This document shows, piece after piece, positions 39,032 through 47,918 of a stretch of 64,000 nt of DNA (the stretch's first letter is position 1; each line of letters starts with the position of its first letter). The notes beneath the pieces were generated by a model. That model had not been told where the DNA came from. It ran no database searches and saw only the letters and a list, made by a program, of their open reading frames with translations. The stretch covers positions 1,488,001 to 1,552,000 of the forward strand of contig CAVWSB010000011.1 in NCBI GenBank assembly GCA_963757565.1, written 5' to 3'. This DNA is from PALSA-894 sp963757565. Lineage in GTDB: Bacteria > Pseudomonadota > Alphaproteobacteria > Rhizobiales > Xanthobacteraceae. The translations under genes were made by a program, and so were the position numbers.

Positions 39032-39218
39032 ATGAGCACGGCAACAGATCGCGGATCGGCGATCATCTACGAATTTCCGAAACGCGGCCGCTTCGCGATG
39101 ACGGGCGACCACGTTGACTACGTGGCGCAACACCGCGATGCAGCCCGGACCAAAAATTTCACTCAGCAGCGGTTGGTACCACGACGAGGCCATCGAGGCA
39201 GAGCGCCGCTCGCATTGA
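39032..39218 (+). CDS. DUF2735 family protein, frame-disrupted
   Basis: The product is about 61 residues. It opens MSTATDRGSAIIYEFPKRGRFAM, and after one extra base near 39160 continues ISLSSGWYHDEAIEAERRSH, the C-terminal SGWYHDEAI pattern of DUF2735. In Rhizobiales this small protein is regularly encoded next to glnII, but its function is unknown; a role in nitrogen-stress regulation is a guess from context. The start ATG is at 39032. It is divergent from glnII with about 320 bases between. Confidence 0.7.
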
Positions 39219-39228
39219 TGCTGCCGCC

Positions 39229-40164
39229 TTAAGCAAAGATCGACCAACCCGTCCGGCGGGTCAGCGCCTCGAGCGCGATCCGCCCGAGATGGGAATTGCC
39301 GTTCGGGTCGAGGCCCGGCGACCACACGGCGATCGAGGCCTTGCCCGGCGCGATCGCCAGAATGCCGCCACCCACTCCGCTCTTTCCCGGCAGGCCGACC
39401 CGGTAGGCGAATTCCCCTGATCCGTCGTAATGGCCGCAGGTTAGCATCACGGCATTGATGCGGCGCGCGCGTTCGGGTGTCACAACTGACAGTCCGGTCG
39501 TCGGGTTGAGGCCATGATGCGCCAGGAAACGTCCGGCCATCGCAAGCTGACGGCATGACATCGCGATCGCGCACTGATGGAAGTAGACGCCGAGCGTGAG
39601 GTCGACCGGGTTGTCGAGCACGCCGAAGGATTTCATGTAATTGGCAAGCGCTGCGTTGCGGAAGCCCGTGCGCTGCTCTGAGGCGGCCACCGCTTCGTCG
39701 ATATGGATCGATGGATCGCCCGAGACGAACTGCATGAAGCGCAAAATCTCGCCGAGCGCCTCGCGCGGCTGATGGCCCGAGAGGATCAGGTCGGTGACGG
39801 CAATCGCACCGGCGTTGATGAAGGGATTGCGCGGAATGCCCATCTCGCGTTCGAGCTGGACGATGGAGTTGAACGGCGAACCGGACGGCTCGCGTCCGAC
39901 ACGCCGCCACAGCCGGTCGCCGTCCTTGCCGAGCGCGAGCGTGAGTGTGAAGACCTTCGAGATGCTCTGGATCGAGAACGGCGTCTCGGCGTCGCCGCCG
40001 AGCGCAATGTTTCCATCAGCGTCGATCACCGCGATTCCGAATGCGCCAGGATCGATGCAGGCAAGCTCCGGAATGTATGTTGCGACCGCGCCGCGGTCCT
40101 TGCGCTGGCGCATCTCGGCCGCGATGTCGGCGACGACGGATTCAAGCTTCGCGCGGGTGGTCAT
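39229..40164 (-). CDS. glsA: glutaminase
   Basis: The 311-residue enzyme belongs to the serine-dependent beta-lactamase-like glutaminases and converts glutamine to glutamate and ammonia. The active-site motif is FSIQSISKVF (Ser-x-x-Lys, SISK), with Tyr of PELACIDP/VATYIPEL upstream and the later GLPGKSGVGGGILAI loop. The frame is intact. It sits between glnII and glnA, so synthesis and breakdown of glutamine are encoded side by side. Its stop is 10 bases beyond the end of the DUF2735 gene, which converges on it. Confidence 0.93.
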   Translation of the reverse strand: MTTRAKLESVVADIAAEMRQRKDRGAVATYIPELACIDPGAFGIAVIDADGNIALGGDAETPFSIQSISKVFTLTLALGKDGDRLWRRVGREPSGSPFNSIVQLEREMGIPRNPFINAGAIAVTDLILSGHQPREALGEILRFMQFVSGDPSIHIDEAVAASEQRTGFRNAALANYMKSFGVLDNPVDLTLGVYFHQCAIAMSCRQLAMAGRFLAHHGLNPTTGLSVVTPERARRINAVMLTCGHYDGSGEFAYRVGLPGKSGVGGGILAIAPGKASIAVWSPGLDPNGNSHLGRIALEALTRRTGWSIFA

Positions 40165-40220
40165 GCGGCACAGTGCAGCAAATTTTGCACCAGCGCAGCG
40201 CCCTCTAAAAGAGCGTAAAG

Positions 40221-40243
40221 AAAAAGGGCGCCCGGGGGCGCCC
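40221..40243 (-). terminator. intrinsic terminator of glnBA
   Basis: GGGCGCC (40226-40232) and GGCGCCC (40237-40243) form a GC stem; on the minus strand it runs into TTTTT (A at 40221-40225). It is 39 bases past the glnA stop. Confidence 0.75.
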
Positions 40244-40281
40244 CAGAAGTTTGCATCGCTCGGTCGATGCCTTGGGAGGAG

Positions 40282-41691
40282 TTACGCCGAGTAGTACATC
40301 TCGTATTCGACCGGATGCGGAGTGTGCTCGAAGCGGATCACTTCCGTCATCTTCAGCTCGATATAGGCGTCGATGAAATCGTCATCGAACACGCCGCCGG
40401 CTTTGAGGAAGTCGCGATCCTTGTCGAGGCTGGCGAGCGCCTCGCGCAACGAGCCACACACGGTCGGAATCTTCTTCAGCTCCTTCGGCGGCAGATCGTA
40501 GAGATCCTTGTCCATCGCCGGGCCGGGATCGAGCTTGTTCTTCACGCCGTCGAGGCCGGCCATCAGCATCGCGGCGAAGCCGAGATACGGATTGGCGAGC
40601 GGATCGGGAAAGCGAACTTCGACGCGCTTTGCCTTCGGGTTTGTCGTGTAGGGGATGCGGCACGATGCGGAACGGTTGCGCGCCGAATAGGCGAGCAGCA
40701 CGGGCGCTTCGAAGCCCGGCACCAGACGCTTGTAGGAGTTGGTGGTCGGGTTGGTGAAGGCGTTGATCGCCTTCGCATGCTTGATGATGCCGGCAATGTA
40801 GGAGAGGCAGGTCTCCGAGAGGTCGGCGTACTTGTTGCCGGCGAACACCGGCTTGCCGCCCTTCCAGATCGACTGGTGGCAGTGCATGCCAGAGCCGTTG
40901 TCGCCATAGATCGGCTTCGGCATGAAGGTCGCGGTCTTGCCGTAGATCTGCGCCACCTGCTGGATGCAGTATTTGTAGATCTGCAGGTGGTCCGCCATCA
41001 GCGTCATCGGCGAGAACTTCAGGCCGAGTTCGTGCTGGGCGGACGCCACCTCGTGGTGATGCTTCTCGACCTTCACGCCCATCTTGGCCATCGCGCCGAG
41101 CATTTCGGAGCGCATGTCCTGCGCGGAGTCCAGCGGCGGGACCGGGAAGTAGCCTTTCTTGGTGCCGACGTGGTGGCCGAGGTTGCCGCCCTCGTAGGCG
41201 GTGTCGGAATTGGTCGGGAATTCGGTGGAGTCGACGCGGAAGCCGGTCTTGTACGGCTCGGCCGAATAACGCACGTCGTCGAACACGAAGAACTCAGCCT
41301 CGGGACCGAAGAAGATCGTGTCGCCGATGCCCATCGACTTCACCATCGCCTCGGCCTTCTTCGCAATGCCGCGCGGGTCGCGATTGTAGGGCTCGCCGGT
41401 TGTCGGCTCGAGCACATCGCAAACGATCGACAGGGTGGTCTCGGCGAAGAACGGATCGATGCACGCTGTTGCCGGATCGGGCATCAGACACATGTCGAAC
41501 TCATGGATCGCCTTCCAGCCGGCGATCGAGGAGCCATCGAACATCTGGCCTTCGGCGAACGTGTCTTCTTCGATCATGCCTTTGTCGAAGGTGACGTGCT
41601 GCCACTTGCCGCGCGGATCTGTGAATCGGAAGTCGACGTATTTGACGTCGTTGTCCTTGATCATTTTCAGGACATCTTTGGCCGTCGTCAT
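40282..41691 (-). CDS. glnA: glutamine synthetase type I
   Basis: The 469-residue GSI forms a dodecamer and makes glutamine. Landmarks include FAEGQMFDGSSIAGW, the metal-binding IFFGPEAEFFVFD, the ATP-site segment KPIYGDNGSGMHCHQS and RVEVRFPDPLANPYLGF. The adenylylation site is Tyr398 (LYDLPPKE), so GlnE-type control is expected. It follows glnB on the same strand (51 bases apart), the standard glnBA operon of alphaproteobacteria. The frame is intact. Confidence 0.97.
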   Translation of the reverse strand: MTTAKDVLKMIKDNDVKYVDFRFTDPRGKWQHVTFDKGMIEEDTFAEGQMFDGSSIAGWKAIHEFDMCLMPDPATACIDPFFAETTLSIVCDVLEPTTGEPYNRDPRGIAKKAEAMVKSMGIGDTIFFGPEAEFFVFDDVRYSAEPYKTGFRVDSTEFPTNSDTAYEGGNLGHHVGTKKGYFPVPPLDSAQDMRSEMLGAMAKMGVKVEKHHHEVASAQHELGLKFSPMTLMADHLQIYKYCIQQVAQIYGKTATFMPKPIYGDNGSGMHCHQSIWKGGKPVFAGNKYADLSETCLSYIAGIIKHAKAINAFTNPTTNSYKRLVPGFEAPVLLAYSARNRSASCRIPYTTNPKAKRVEVRFPDPLANPYLGFAAMLMAGLDGVKNKLDPGPAMDKDLYDLPPKELKKIPTVCGSLREALASLDKDRDFLKAGGVFDDDFIDAYIELKMTEVIRFEHTPHPVEYEMYYSA

Positions 41692-41742
41692 TGGTAGCGT
41701 TTCCCTTGCTGAAGTTTTTTGCCCGGCGAAAATTTTCAGCGG

Positions 41743-42081
41743 CTAGATCGCGTCGATCCCGGATTCTCCCGTTCTGATCCGGATCGCTTCCTCAATGTTC
41801 GATACGAAAATCTTGCCGTCCCCGATCCGGCCGGTCTGGGCGGCCCGGCGGATCGCATCCACGGCTTTTTCAACCATGTCGTCGCCGAGCACCACTTCGA
41901 TTTTCACTTTGGGGAGAAAATCCACGACGTATTCGGCCCCGCGGTAGAGTTCGGTGTGGCCCTTCTGCCGTCCGAAGCCCTTGGCCTCGGTCACGGTGAT
42001 CCCCTGGAGCCCGACCTCCTGAAGCGCTTCCTTCACCTCGTCGAGCTTGAAGGGTTTGATAATCGCCTCGAGCTTCTTCAT
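41743..42081 (-). CDS. glnB: nitrogen regulatory protein PII
   Basis: The 112-residue PII has Tyr51 in the T-loop (HTELYRGAEY), the site of uridylylation, the starting MKKLEAIIKPFKLDEVKEAL and the B-loop TGRIGDGKIFVS. It senses ATP/ADP and 2-oxoglutarate and signals to adenylyltransferase and the NtrB/NtrC system. The ATG at 42081 is preceded by an AGGCGAAA site. It is upstream of glnA in one operon and has a possible sigma-54 promoter at 42135-42150. Confidence 0.96.
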   Translation of the reverse strand: MKKLEAIIKPFKLDEVKEALQEVGLQGITVTEAKGFGRQKGHTELYRGAEYVVDFLPKVKIEVVLGDDMVEKAVDAIRRAAQTGRIGDGKIFVSNIEEAIRIRTGESGIDAI

Positions 42082-42134
42082 TTCGCCTCTGTTTCCTCCC
42101 GGACCCGCCAAATCGGCGAACTGCGGCACGGGTT

Positions 42135-42150
42135 AGCAGGGTCCATGCCA
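42135..42150 (-). promoter_or_regulatory. weaker candidate sigma-54 promoter of glnB
   Basis: On the minus strand it reads TGGCAT-GGACC-CTGCT. The essential GG and GC dinucleotides are correctly spaced, with one mismatch to TGGCAC and one in the -12 element. It lies 54-69 bases from the glnB start. The match is weaker than at glnII. The rest of the region to 42383 holds nothing I can support. Confidence 0.4.
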
Positions 42151-42383
42151 AGCCGCCTCAACCGTGAAAATGCGTGATGTGAGAAGAGCTTCCGGTCTGT
42201 TTGCTGCATCAGCGCTGAGTGCGGGTTGTAGGATTTGCACATCGAATTGGCAACGTGATTATTCCGCAGTCAGACGCTGCGCTCGGTGATGAATGCCGGA
42301 TTTCCCGGCAGGTCGCGCCCGTTGCGTGAGCGGCATGGCGCGCACGTTGTTGGGGCCGGGGACGACCGATAGGGTCGCGACGC

Positions 42384-43923
42384 ATGAACGAATTGCTCAC
42401 GCCGGATGAGATGAGCACGTGCGACCGGCTCGCGATTGCCGGTGGCACCGCGGGCATCGCCCTGATGGAAAAAGCAGGGCGTGCGGTCGCGGATGCGGTT
42501 GCACGCCGTCCGCTTGGCACGCGTGTCGTGGTGGTCGCGGGACCAGGCAACAATGGCGGCGACGGGTTCATCGCGGCGCGGGTGCTCGCCGAGCGCGGCT
42601 ATCCGGTGCGCGTGCTGCTGCTGGGCGACGTGGCGGTGCTGCGCGGCGATGCCGCGGAGGCAGCGCGGCTATGGGCACGTCCGGTCGAGGCGGCGACGCC
42701 TGCGGCGCTTGCCGGCGCCGGGATTATCGTCGATGCGCTGTTTGGCGCGGGATTGAACCGCACGGTCGAGGGCGTGGCCCGCGCGTTGATCGAGGCGATG
42801 AATGCGAGCGGCGCACCGATCATCGCAATCGATCTGCCGAGCGGCATCAATGGCGCAAGCGGCGCCGTGATGGGAGTCGCCGTACAGGCGAACGAGAGCG
42901 TTACCTTCTTCCGCCGCAAACCGGGGCATGTCTTGTTGCCCGGACGAATTCATGCCGGCATCGTGCGCGTCGCCGACATCGGCATTCCGGACAGCGTGCT
43001 CGAAAACGTTCGACCGAATACGTTCGCCAACGGCACCGCATTGTGGGGCGCGACGTTCCCGGTCCCGAAACTCGACGGGCACAAATATTCGCGTGGTCAT
43101 GCGGTCGTCGTCTCGGGCGATCTGTCCTTCACCGGCGCGGCACGGCTTGCGGCGCGCGGCGCGTTGCGGGCAGGGGCGGGGCTGGTGACGCTGGCGAGCC
43201 CACGCGCGGCGCTTGCCGTTAATGCGGCCGCAAGCCTTGCCGTCATGGTGCGGGCGGTCGATGGCGCGGACGAACTGCGAGCTTTGCTCGGCGACGAGCG
43301 GCTCAATGCGGTTTGTCTCGGACCCGGCCTCGGTGTCGGCGCTGAGACGCGTGTCCTCGTCGAGGCTGCTCTCGACGGCAAACGCGCCGTCGTGCTCGAT
43401 GCGGATGCGCTGACGAGTTTCGTCGAGAAACCAGCTGCGCTGTTTACGGCAATCCGGGCGCAGCCGGATCGGCCAGTGGTGTTAACGCCGCATCAGGGCG
43501 AGTTCTCCAGACTGTTCAATGACATTTCCGCAAGCGTCTGAAACAACAGCAAAACTTGATCTGGCGCGGATGGCCGCAAAGGCCTCCGGCGCAATCGTCC
43601 TGCTCAAGGGCGCCGATACTGTCGTGGCGGCGCCGGATGGGCGCGCGATGGTCAACGAGAATGCGCCGCCCTGGCTCGCAACCGCGGGCGCTGGCGATGT
43701 GCTTGCCGGCATGATCACCGGGTTGCTCGCTCAGCACATGCCGGCATTCCAAGCGGCGTGCGCCGGTGCGTGGCTGCATGGCGAAGCCGGCAATCAGATG
43801 GGGCCGGGGCTGATTTCGGAGGATCTGCCGGACGCGCTTCCCGCCATCTACGGCAAACTCTTTGAAACGCTTTCCGACCTAAGTCACTTCGAACCACGTG
43901 CTCATCGCCGGGGCGCCGCGTAG
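42384..43923 (+). CDS. nnr: bifunctional NAD(P)H-hydrate epimerase/dehydratase, frame-disrupted
   Basis: The enzyme of about 512 residues repairs hydrated NAD(P)H. The N-terminal epimerase half has VVVVAGPGNNGGDGFIAARVL and DALFGAGLNRTVEG; the C-terminal ADP-dependent dehydratase half has DADALTSF, VLTPHQGEFSRLF, IVLLKGADTVVAAPDG and ATAGAGDVLAGMI. One extra base near 43537 shifts the frame between NDISAS and ETTAKLDLARMAAK. The apparent end at 43923 overlaps by 45 bases with the convergent multicopper oxidase gene, so the exact C terminus is uncertain. Confidence 0.88.
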
Positions 43924-45156
43924 CACACGCGATTCCAAAAGCCACTTACCTCGGCTTCCGGCAACGAATGCGATTCGCGTCGTCTGCTGCGGTAGGACGA
44001 GGATCGTGTCGAGCCAATAGGGCTTCCATCCGTCGTCGAGGGCGTCGAGCTGACGCGCGCAGTGGCCGTGCAGGTGCACGACATGCGCTTCCGCGGTTGG
44101 ATTTTTGAATCCCATGACGACAGTCTGACGCGGCGCGGCCCTGAACAGAGGACGCCCGAAGTCCTTCGTGCGGTACCGCGGATCGTCCACCGCGATGTCG
44201 AGCCGGATTGCGGATGCGAGATTCATTCTCTGCGGCAATGGATTGTCAGGCAACGGCTTGACGCCTTCGCGCGGTGCCGACCGTCCTCCGTCCGAACGAT
44301 AGACAAGACGGGCGAGGGGTACCTCGCGCTCGTCCAGTCCGAGAAAAATAGGTGCGATGCTGCCTGGTTCGAGTCTTGCGTCGATCATCAGGTCGATGCG
44401 ATTGCCGGGCGAAAGGACGACGCGGCCGTCGCGCGCAGCGAACGGTTCTGACGGCTGACCGTCAATCGCGACGACAGTCGCGGTGTGGCGGTCGAGGCGC
44501 GCCGCGAGCAGCCGCTCGCGTGAGGCATTCAGCAGACGCAGCCGCAGCCGCTCGTTCGTGGCAATCGGAATATCGAGCGAGGGGACGCCGTTGACGGTGA
44601 AGCTGGTCTTGCCGTCCGCATCGGCGCGACCGTCGGCGCCCAGTGTCCAGGCATCAAGAATCAAGGCGACGTCGCGATCGACGTCGACCGCCGGTGTCTC
44701 GTCGACGATGAGCAGCCCGTAAAGCGCCCGATCCTCCAGAAAAGGCGAGGGCGAATGGTACCAGAATGTTCCGGCATCCGGTGGCGCGAAGCGGTATTCG
44801 AAGCTTTCGCCCGGCGACACCGCCGCCTGCGTCAGTCCCGCGACGCCATCCATGGCGTTAGGAACGCGCACGCCGTGCCAGTGAATCGTTGTGTCCGCGA
44901 CCAGTTCGTTGATCAGCCTAACTCTGAGTTCCTCGCCGCGCCGCACGCGCAGCATGGGGCCCGGAACCGCTCCCTCGTAACCGCGGATTGGGGTGGGGCC
45001 GGCGTCGCCACCACGCAGTTTCGCCGCTCCAGCGCGGGCATGAATGTCGTGAAAAGGGTCGGGGGCGGTCCGCGCGCGAATCGGGACGAGCGTGCACGCG
45101 ACCGCTACGCCGGCTCCCCCCAAAACGGAGCGACGCGATACCAACTGCTCCACCAT
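43879..45156 (-). CDS. multicopper oxidase-like protein lacking most copper ligands
   Basis: This 425-residue cupredoxin protein begins with a twin-arginine signal (VSRRSVLGGAG). The three-domain laccase-like fold is clear, but the ligand motifs are partly lost: the first HxHG is intact (His92, His94 in IHWHG), the second reads WYHSPS with Pro136 where the second His belongs, the third HxxHxHGH is intact (His358-His365), and the fourth HCHxxxH is absent, replaced by ESRVLRG at 408-414. With no Cys there can be no type 1 copper, so laccase activity is not expected. It may bind copper or act as a structural homologue. The frame through this region is clean. Confidence 0.8.
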   Translation of the reverse strand: MVEQLVSRRSVLGGAGVAVACTLVPIRARTAPDPFHDIHARAGAAKLRGGDAGPTPIRGYEGAVPGPMLRVRRGEELRVRLINELVADTTIHWHGVRVPNAMDGVAGLTQAAVSPGESFEYRFAPPDAGTFWYHSPSPFLEDRALYGLLIVDETPAVDVDRDVALILDAWTLGADGRADADGKTSFTVNGVPSLDIPIATNERLRLRLLNASRERLLAARLDRHTATVVAIDGQPSEPFAARDGRVVLSPGNRIDLMIDARLEPGSIAPIFLGLDEREVPLARLVYRSDGGRSAPREGVKPLPDNPLPQRMNLASAIRLDIAVDDPRYRTKDFGRPLFRAAPRQTVVMGFKNPTAEAHVVHLHGHCARQLDALDDGWKPYWLDTILVLPQQTTRIAFVAGSRGKWLLESRVLRGAPAMSTWFEVT

Positions 45157-45316
45157 CCTGCCTCTGGTAGCGCCGCGAGGGCTTGGATGCGACCCTTTTT
45201 GCGCCTGGTCCGAGGGTCAAGCCGCAGACTTGGTTATGGTTTTCTGAACCGCCATTTCTATGGTGCGCGGCTGCGAACGCGTGATATAAGCCGCGCCGCC
45301 CGGGGTGCTCCCCTTG

Positions 45317-45401
45317 GCGGGCGTGGCGGAACTGGCAGACGCACTGGATTTAGGTTCCAGCGCCGCAAGGCTTGTGGGTTCAAATCCCTCCGCCCGCACC
45401 A
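45317..45401 (+). tRNA. tRNA-Leu (anticodon UAG)
   Basis: The 85-base class II tRNA has acceptor stem GCGGGCG paired with CGCCCGC, anticodon loop TTTAGGT in the stem CTGGA/TCCAG, a long variable arm, GGTTCAAATCC in the T arm, and an encoded CCA end. UAG reads CUA and, by wobble, other CUN leucine codons. It lies between the multicopper oxidase and tig genes. Confidence 0.97.
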
Positions 45402-45459
45402 CGATGTCCGACTTTGCCAACAACCGCGAACCGACGCGCGAACACGAGCACGATTGACC

Positions 45460-46837
45460 ATGCAGGTAACTGAAACACTTTCGGATGGATTGAAGCGCGA
45501 GTTTCGCGTGGTGGTCCCGGCGAACGAACTTGACGCGAAGGTCAACACCCGCCTCGATGAGTTGAAGGGTCAGGTCCGCATCAACGGCTTCCGCCCCGGC
45601 AAAGTCCCGGCGGGCCACCTCAAGCGAATGTACGGCAAGTCCGTGATGGCAGAGACCATCGAGGCTGCGGTCCGCGACGCCAACGCGAAGATTGTCTCTG
45701 AAAACAATCTGCGTCTCGCGATGGAGCCACAGGTCAAGCTTCCAACCGAAGAGGACGCCATCAAGGCGGTGGTCGAAGGCAACGCCGATCTCGACTACTC
45801 GGTCGCGATGGAGGTGCTGCCGAAGATCGAACTGGCAGATTTCAAGGACATCAAGCTGGAGCGTCTCGTCGCCGACGTGACGGAAAGCGAAATCGACGAT
45901 GCGGCCAAAGCCATCACAGAGCAGAACCGCCCCTACCTGCCCAAGGCCGAGGGCGCCGAGGCGGCTTCCGGTGACAAGGTGACGATCTCGTTCAGCGGGA
46001 CGATTGAGGGCGCGCCGTTCGAAGGTGGTTCGGCCGATGACATTGCGGTGATCATTGGATCGAACTCATTCATCCCTGGGTTCGAGGAGCAACTGATCGG
46101 CCTCAAGGCCGGTGAGCAGCGCGTGGTCAAGGCGTCGTTCCCGCCCAATTACCTCAAGGCCGATCTTGCAGGAAAGGAAGCATCGTTCGACGTGACCGCA
46201 AAGACGGTTGATGCGCCGGGCGACGTGAAGGCTGATGACGAGTTCGCCAAGCAGCTTGGCATGGAGTTCGATCGCCAAGCTGCGCGACGCGCTCAAGGAA
46301 CGGATTGCGCGTGAGCACGCGACCGCGAGCCGCAATCGGCTCAAGCGGCACCTGCTCGATGCTCTGGACGAGCGCCATACATTCGAATTGCCGCCGACTC
46401 TCGTCTCGCAGGAATTCGACAACGTCTGGCAGACGGTCGAGAACGATTTAAAACAGCAGGGCCGCAGCTTTGCCGACGAAGGTACCAGCGAGGAAGCTGC
46501 GAAGGCCGATTACCGCAAGATCGCCGAGCGGCGCGTGCGGCTGGGGCTGGTGATTGCCGAGATCGGCGACAAGAACCAGATCAAGGTCACCGACGACGAG
46601 GTACAGCGCGCCGTCGTGGAGCGGGCGCGCCAATTCCCCGGGCAAGAACAGCAGGTCTGGGAATACTACCGGAGTAATCCGCAGGCGCTCGCGAGCCTGC
46701 GTGCGCCAATCTACGAGGAGAAGGTCGTCGATTTCCTGATCGAGCTATCGAAGGTGACCGAGAAGAAGGTCGCGCGCGAGGAGCTCTACAAGAACGACGA
46801 AGACGACGAAAAGCCCGCCGAGGCGGCGGGCGGGTAA
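45460..46837 (+). CDS. tig: trigger factor, frame-disrupted by one insertion
   Basis: Trigger factor is the ribosome-bound chaperone and prolyl isomerase for nascent proteins. The ribosome-binding signature is GFRPGKVP (about residues 44-51), the FKBP domain covers about 155-240 (VTISFSGTIEGAPFEGGSADD), and a long helical C-terminal domain follows. An extra T near 46271 shifts the frame between LGMES and IAKLRDALKERIA; the protein resumes and ends with the acidic tail NDEDDEKPAEAAGG. Restored length is about 458 residues. It precedes clpP and clpX, the usual order. Confidence 0.93.
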
Positions 46838-46994
46838 ACCGCGCAAGGCCCCTGCGCCACAATCGCGAATCGTGGAATAAGCCCAACGGGGCGTTTCGCG
46901 CAGGGTCTTCTCTTGCGGCCGGTGCGTTCCTAGATGAGGCCCCGGCTGGGGTGGTGAAGCCCGTCGACCCAGCCCTCGAACAAGGTTGGACAGA

Positions 46995-47633
46995 ATGCGC
47001 GACCCCGTTCAGACATACATGAATCTCGTCCCCATGGTGGTCGAGCAGACCAACCGCGGCGAGCGCGCCTATGACATTTTTTCGCAACTCCTGAAGGAGC
47101 GCATCATCTTCATCACTGGCGGCATCGATGACAACGTATCCACGCTGGTGGTCGCGCAATTGCTCTTTCTTGAGGCCGAAAATCCCAAGAAGGAAATCTC
47201 GATGTACATCAACTCGCCGGGCGGCGTGGTGACATCGGGCATGGCGATCTACGACACGATGCAGTTCATCCGGCCAGAGGTCGCAACGCTGTGCGTAGGG
47301 CAGGCGGCCTCGATGGGCTCTTTGCTCCTTGCCGCGGGCGCGGCCGGGCAGCGTTTTGCGCTGCCGAATGCGCGCATCATGGTTCACCAGCCCTCGGGCG
47401 GATTCCAGGGGCAGGCGACCGACATCATGCTTCACGCCCAGGAAATCCTGAATCTGAAGAAGCGGCTGAACGAAATCTATGTGAAGCACACGGGTGCGAC
47501 GCTCAAGAAGATCGAGGATGCACTTGAGCGCGATACCTTCCTGACCGCCGACATGGCCCGGGACTTCGGACTGATCGACAAGGTGATCGAGAAGCGACCC
47601 GAGGAAATGATGCCGACGCCGCCAAAATCGTAA
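46995..47633 (+). CDS. clpP: ATP-dependent Clp protease proteolytic subunit
   Basis: The 212-residue serine protease forms the double heptamer that degrades proteins fed by ClpX or ClpA. The catalytic triad is Ser106 (QAASMGS), His131 (MVHQPSGG) and Asp180 (ERDTFL). The ATG at 46995 begins MRDPVQTYMNLVPMVVEQ, the usual alphaproteobacterial start; a TTG nine bases earlier is less likely. It is followed by clpX after about 285 bases. Confidence 0.96.
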   Translation: MRDPVQTYMNLVPMVVEQTNRGERAYDIFSQLLKERIIFITGGIDDNVSTLVVAQLLFLEAENPKKEISMYINSPGGVVTSGMAIYDTMQFIRPEVATLCVGQAASMGSLLLAAGAAGQRFALPNARIMVHQPSGGFQGQATDIMLHAQEILNLKKRLNEIYVKHTGATLKKIEDALERDTFLTADMARDFGLIDKVIEKRPEEMMPTPPKS

Positions 47634-47918
47634 GGCCGGCGGTTGCGGCGATCCGATACGGGACAGTCCGGATGGCACGGTTCGTGCCCTTTCAGTGCCG
47701 CAATCCGGATGGTAACTCGCGAGTGCCGGATGGTCCGGGGTAACCTGGAGAGGCGGCGGATTCATCGTTAATGAATTCTTGATTGTCCGCCCCTTAGCAT
47801 GCTTCGCTGGTGTCGAACGGGTGAGCCGGGTTCGTTCGAAAGGGGATGTTAGTTCCAGGTTGGATATGACAGTTTGGCAAAGCGCCCTTTTCCGGAATCG
47901 GGCGGCAGGAGACTGGGA

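Noticed and set aside
44755..46314. 519-residue reading through tRNA-Leu into tig
   Set aside because: The first part crosses a tRNA gene and lies antisense to the multicopper oxidase; only the tig part from 45460 is real.
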